From NCBI RefSeq assembly GCF_033568475.1, contig NC_133120.1, positions 91,964,151 to 92,028,150 on the forward strand: a stretch of DNA of 64,000 nt. Direction: 5' to 3'. This DNA is from Henckelia pumila. Its lineage: Eukaryota > Streptophyta > Magnoliopsida > Lamiales > Gesneriaceae. Positions 59,061-64,000 of the stretch are shown in pieces. The notes under the pieces are model-generated. The model was not told the origin of the DNA and ran no database searches. It saw nothing but the letters and a program-made list of their open reading frames with translations. The number at the start of each line of letters is the position of its first letter. Position 1 is the stretch's first letter. Both the position numbers and the translations under genes were made by a program.

Positions 59061-60731
59061 TGAACTTCATACTTTAGGCAATGAGACAAGATATCAAATG
59101 TCATTGTCTTTTAAAGATTTTATCTCTTTATATTGATATCAATCCATTTCGAAAATTAGAATTTTTATGACTTGATAGAAATTTATAAAATCATTTTCTA
59201 TCATGTCAATGTTGACCTTATTCTCTTGGAGAAATACAATCAAATTACCTAAGAATGTATTTCTTCTCTCTCGAGTGGAACTCCATAATGACAAGGTTAT
59301 TGAGATGTAAGAGTTTGTTCTTTCAGAATATTTCTTGAATGAGAGATTTTCCTAAATTGTCTTACCGTATTATGTTTTTGAACAAATTCAAAAATATAAT
59401 TTTGATTAATGTCAATAACACCTGTAAGAATATTAAAATATTAATCCTTAAAGACAATTTTCAAACTTTATCTCCCCCCACAAACTCGACATCCTCAAAA
59501 ACCAAACATTTTCCTAACTGAGAATCAAATTAATTGTGGGACCATAAAACTTTTACCCCTTAGATCTTTAAGAATCACTGTAATCAACTTTGTTAAGGAT
59601 GTATGCTGCAGTCATTAGTGTTTGTCCATAAATGAGATATAAAAGTCATATCTAAAATAATTATCTATGAACGTTATAAATTATTGTTGGTCATTCCAAA
59701 AAGCCATATGAAAGACCCACTAATATTCATATTTATAAGTTCATAGACATCCAAATTCTTGTTGACTTCATATCTCCTTTAATTTGTTTGTTTTTTCTTT
59801 ATACATTTAACACAAATATCAAAATATGTTAAATTTAAAGGATTGAGAATTTCGTCATACATAAGTTTCTTTATTCTCCATCTGGAGATATAATATAATA
59901 TCTCATGTTACGACGTAACTGAATTCTCATTTACTGGAATTTTATCTTTGAGACTTTTAAATTTAATTGCAGGGACTCATTGTAGTGACCCTTACTCAGA
60001 TCATCTACTAAACAGAGCTTAGGCATGTAATTAACTTAATTAAAACAGATATCAGAATTAAACTGCGAAAACCATAAACGTTATACAATCCCAAGTAAAG
60101 GAATCTGTAATTTATTCAAATAATATACAACCAAATCGAATAGCTGTATAAACCCAAACAACAGTAATAAAACCTAAACGAAGCTCCAGCTGGCCAACCA
60201 CTGACTAGCCCCTCCTGGATCCACCCTCCTCGTCCAATCGCAAACCTGCCCCATGGAATAGGGTGTCCAGAAAATACAGAGTACGAGACGTGAGCATAAA
60301 ATGCTCAGTACGAGAGTATGAGTATACATGCATGCAAAGTGAACTCCCTACAGACTCGAGGTCAAGGATCAGATAACAGAGACAGACCGGGCCCTGGTAT
60401 GTAGCACGCTGTGCCGTCTCTTCAGGAGGTGGCTCCCATACCGAGTACATGTGGATACATCGGACCCAAATCGATGGAAGTCCATCCACTAACAGGATAG
60501 GGTACAACCCTACTAATAGAAATCTCGAAGGAGATAACAGCAATATGCAAATGAATGCAGCATAATATCATGACATATAAATCATGCAGTCACATAATAC
60601 ATGCATACTCAGTCAGGATATCTCGAACAGTACTTTCGTACCTAACACCGTAGTTTGAACTAAGCTGGAAGAAGACAACCCCAAACTGCCTTAGGTCCAA
60701 GCCCGACCCGACCCGGTCTCAAGACTGACCT

Positions 60732-60866
60732 GACCTGAACTGCTCCTGGTCAAGCCCCGACCTGAACTGCTCCTGGTCAAGCCCCGACCTGAACTGCTCC
60801 TTGTCAAGCCCCGACCTGAACTGCACCTGGTCAAGCCCCGACCTGAACTGCACCTGGTCAAGCCTC
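60732..60866. repeat. 27-bp minisatellite, five copies, within the LTR
   Basis: Units start at 60732, 60759, 60786, 60813 and 60840 with the pattern GACCTGAACTGC(T/A)CCT(G/T)GTCAAGCCCC. One or two bases vary per unit. Confidence 0.95.
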
Positions 60867-61329
60867 GAGCTACTCCTTCCCGAACTCCCGAGCTACTCTT
60901 GTTCCGAGCAGAACTAAGAAGTGAGGTGGAATGGTGTAAAATGACCGAACCCTTGACTTCTATTTATAGAGGATGAGCCGGGACAGCTGTCCACCGAGTG
61001 CGTGACACCTGGCAGGACACTAATCGTGCTTTTGCTTCAGCCACGTGTTCACTCCCGACCTACCTACCATGTGCTCTTCCCATGACCGAACACTACCTTG
61101 GCTTTGCACAACACTTTCTTGAGCACCCTAAGCCCCGACCCGAGCCACTCATGACCGACCCGAGCCCCAAGGGAAAGACCCGAGCTCAAACCAAACTCCA
61201 CACACATACATGACCGAGCCCTAGCTCCCTGCCCGAGCCCTAGATCTATACCCGAGCACTAGCTCTATACCCGAGCCCTTGCTCTATGCCCGAGCCCTAG
61301 CTCTATACCCGAGCTCTTGTTGATCAACC

Positions 61330-61391
61330 ATGACCGACTCGAGCTGCTCATGACTGACCCGAGCTGCTCATGACCGACCCGAGCTGCTCAT
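61330..61391. repeat. ~20-bp minisatellite, three copies, within the LTR
   Basis: TGACCGACCCGAGCTGCTCA occurs three times in a row with single changes. Related CCCGAGCCCTAGCTCTATA units lie just upstream (61215-61320). Confidence 0.85.
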
Positions 61392-61629
61392 TCATGTCAT
61401 GTATTCTTTGACCTTGACTTGTGCTCTTGGTAACAAATATTTATTAGATTTAAACATAATTAACCATTAATCTTGTAAATTGGAACTGGGCTACTACATT
61501 CTCCCCTACTTAAGATATTTCGTCCTCGAATACAGATCTTAAGTACCGAATGTTAAGCAAGATACAAACTTTCCTTTATTCAAACTGAATATTTTACAAG
61601 ATAAAACTGAATACTACTCAAGAATGAAA

Positions 61630-64000
61630 TCAAAACAACTCAGGATGGTCTTCACGCATCCTGTCCTCAAGTTCCCAAGTAGCCTCTTCAGTGCCTCGGC
61701 GCTGCCACTGAACTAGAACCAAAGGAATGACTTTGTTTCGCAGAACCTTATCCTTATAATCCAGGATACGAGTAGGTTTCTCAACATAAGTCAAATCCTT
61801 ATCCACCTTAACATCAGACCGCTGTAGGATGTGGACTCATCTGCCACATACCGTCGCAACAGAGATACGTGAAACACGTCGTGAATACTGGAAAGATACG
61901 GTGGCAAAGCCAGACGATAAGCCAAATCTCCAATGCTCTCCAAAATCTCAAATGGACCGATAAACCTGGGAGATAACTTGCCCTTAAGGCCAAATCTGAG
62001 AATCCTGCGGAAAGGTGACACTCTCAGAAATACTTTCTCCCCAACATCGAACTGCAAAGGCCTACGCTTGGTGTTAGCATAGCTGGCCTGACGATCCTGT
62101 GCAGCCTTAATCCGTTTCTTGATCTGATCGACAATGTCGATTGCCTGCTGGATTAATTCTGGTCCCTCAGCCTGTCTCTCCCCCATTTCTTCCCAGAAAA
62201 GTGGAGTACGACAACGTCGCCCGTACAACGCCTCAAAAGGTGCCATACCTATGCTAGTATGGTAACTGTTGTTGTACGCGAACTCAATCAACGGCAAATG
62301 ATCCTGCCAGGCTGAACCAAAATCCATAACGCACGCTCGAAGCATATCCTCCAATGTACGGATAGTGCGCTCTGACTAACCATCGGTCTCCGGATGATAG
62401 GCAGTACTCAAACTGAGAGTAGTACCCATCGCACGCTGAACACTCCCCCAGAACCTAGAAGTAAACCTAGGGTCTCGATCGCTGACAATGCTCACAGGCA
62501 CTCCATGAAGTCGAACGATCTCCTGAACATACATACGAGCCATACGATCCACATTGTACTCTCGGCTATAAGCAATGAAATGCGCTGACTTGGTGAGTCG
62601 GTCGACCACAACCCAGACAGCATCACAATTCCTCGGGGATAATGGCAAATGGGTTACAAAGTCCATTGTGATAAACTCTCATTTCCATTCAGGAATAGGC
62701 AAACTGTGAAGCAATCCTCCAGGTCGTCGGTGTTCTGACTTGACCTGTTGACACACCAAACATCTCAAAACAAACTGATAAACACTGCGTTTCATTCCCT
62801 TCCACTAGAAACGAGTACGTAGATCCTTGTACATCTTGTTGCTCCCAGGATGAATACTCAACTTAGTGCGATGCGCCTGAGACAAAATCTCCTCTCGCAA
62901 CTCTTCATCCTGCGGAATCACAAGCCTACCAGACAAACACAGAAAACCATCTGACTGATAATGAAATCCAGACGAGCTACCCTCGTTAGCTAGACGAGCT
63001 AAACGCTGGGTCTTTGAATCAGACATCTGAGCATCTCGAATCCGTGAATACAAGGCTGGCTCAGATAATATCGCAAACATCTGGATACTCTGCATACCTT
63101 TCTTATGCTTGAAGGTATAACCTGAAGTACAACAGTCACTGATCGCACTGGACATCGAACAAGTCTGAAGTGCGGATAGTCGTACCTTGCGACTCAAGGC
63201 ATCAGCGGTGAGATTAGCAGCTCCCGGATGGTACTTAATCTCGCAATCATAGTCCTTAAGCAAATCCATCCAACGTCTCTGCCTCATGTTCAACTCCGCC
63301 TGAGTGAACAAATACTTGAGACTCTTATGGTCGGTGAAGATCTCAAATTTCTCGCCATACAGATAATGACGCCAGATCTTCAAAGCGAACACAATGGCTG
63401 CCAATTCCAAATCATGGACTGGGTAGTTGTCCTCGTGAAGCTTCAGCTGTCTAGAAGCGTATGCGATCACATGCCCATTCTGAGTCAGGACACAACCTAA
63501 CCCCTGAAGAGAAGCATCCGTGTAAACTACATACCCTCCAGATCCTGACGATAATGCCAACACTGGCGCAGAAGTCAACCGTCGTCGAAGCTCACATAAA
63601 TTCTCCTCACACTCGGAGGACCACTCGAAATCCACACCCTTGCGGGTAATCTGCGTCAACGGTCGAGCTAACTGAGAGAAGTTCAGAATGAAGCGACGAT
63701 AATACCCTGCTAGACCCAGAAAACTACGGATCTCAGCAACTGTCGTCGGACGCGACCAATTAAGTACCGCTTCAATCTTGCTTGGATCAACAGAAATCCT
63801 CTCCCTGGATATGATATGGCCAAGAAAGACCACTCTATCCATCCAGAACTCACACTTGCTCAGCTTGGCGTACAACTGCTCATCTCGAAGAGTCTGCAGT
63901 ACCAACCGCAAGTGAGAAACATGCTTTTTTGTATTACGCGAATACACTAAGATGTCGTCAATGAAGACCACAACAAACTTGTCCAAATACTCCCTGAAGA
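61630..64000 (-). pseudogene. Gypsy pol: RT end, RNase H, integrase, chromodomain, broken
   Basis: On the minus strand: RT from [19 protein letters not shown] (FIDD catalytic block) through [20 protein letters not shown]; RNase H with [25 protein letters not shown] and FTDHKSL; integrase zinc finger [10 protein letters not shown]...RCLVCQQVK; core VVVDRLTKSAHF, SDRDPRF and SERTIRTLEDML with all three acidic residues; GPY/F region LSPRFIGPFEIL; and chromodomain VIPLVLVQWQRRGTEEATWE. Breaks are stops at 62805 (for Trp), 62679 (for Trp) and 62376 (for Gln), plus a one-base frameshift near 61835. Otherwise the frame is well kept, so decay is recent. Confidence 0.93.

Larger units (their letters stand above)
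57032..59980 (-). mobile_element. Ty1/copia retrotransposon relic, truncated at the right
   Basis: Read on the minus strand, the 3' LTR (57488-57032) begins TGTTGGATCATAAATCC and ends TCTCTAACA, and is directly preceded by the polypurine tract CCAGTGGGAGAT. Upstream come a decayed reverse transcriptase (58529-59060) and an integrase C-terminal trace near 59590 (TAAYILNKV-like). The 5' part is missing within the window; the gypsy element starting at 59981 abuts or interrupts it. Confidence 0.85.
59981..61498 (-). repeat. Gypsy 3' LTR, 1518 bp, with internal minisatellites
   Basis: TGTAGTAGCC start and CACTACA end on the minus strand, next to the polypurine tract. The interior contains GC-richer CCCGAGC/GACCTGAAC repeats unlike the surrounding AT-rich DNA. 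Confidence 0.88.
59981..64000 (-). mobile_element. Ty3/gypsy chromovirus retrotransposon, 3' part, runs off the window
   Basis: On the minus strand, pol runs from the window edge (RT) through RNase H, integrase and chromodomain to a stop at 61630. A polypurine tract (about 61512-61499, AGTAGGGGAGAA) and the 3' LTR (61498-59981) follow. The LTR begins TGTAGTAGCCCAG and ends GGGTCACTACA. The left flanking 5-mer is CTCAT; its partner would lie beyond position 64000. gag, protease and the 5' LTR are outside the window. Confidence 0.93.

Noticed and set aside
60205..60543. 112-codon minus-strand frame
   Set aside because: Lies wholly inside the gypsy 3' LTR and shows no motif.

Overview
The window is nuclear DNA of a flowering plant, most likely a eudicot. 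The genes carry GT-AG introns, one enzyme has a chloroplast-type transit region, and the background is very AT-rich. It is packed with plant transposon families: long-LTR Ty3/gypsy chromoviruses, Ty1/copia, Helitrons, hAT-like and Mutator-like MITEs, and SINE and LINE relics. No prokaryotic features are present. Exon boundaries were read by eye from splice sites and frame continuity.

Genes occupy a minority of the window. At 1-3.1 kb (+) lie the 3' exons of an unrecognised nuclear-type coiled-coil protein. At 3.9-6.1 kb (-) is a complete acetylornithine aminotransferase (arginine/ornithine synthesis). At 8.7-12.6 kb (-) is a 12-exon RING plus ZnF-UBP ubiquitin ligase of the BRAP2/BRIZ type. 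At 43.4-44.0 kb (+) is an intronless serine-rich protein with a conserved Cys motif. At 55.5-56.2 kb (-) is an intronless SAM-domain protein. They do not form a pathway.

The rest is mobile and repetitive DNA. Between 6.6 and 13.2 kb are a SINE relic and three hAT-like MITEs; one MITE is pierced by a second MITE. Between 16.7 and 19.7 kb three reverse-oriented Helitron 3' ends lie close together. The longest of these Helitrons carries a fragment of a clathrin-assembly (ANTH) gene. From 20.7 to 42.4 kb runs a tandem array of 15 units of about 585 bp. Three unrelated LTR-retroelement insertions split it: an 8.8 kb gypsy element and two solo LTRs. All three lie within the same 41 bp of the unit.

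From 44.4 to 49.1 kb is a decayed autonomous Helitron that keeps the C-terminal part of its helicase. It is followed by a ~0.7 kb segmental duplication, one copy of which holds a small Mutator-like element. The right end (57.0-64.0 kb) is a decayed copia element abutted by a gypsy element that runs off the window. The most noteworthy signals are the 585-bp array with its insertion hotspot, three near-perfect 34-bp palindromes inside a solo LTR, and the ANTH fragment inside a Helitron.
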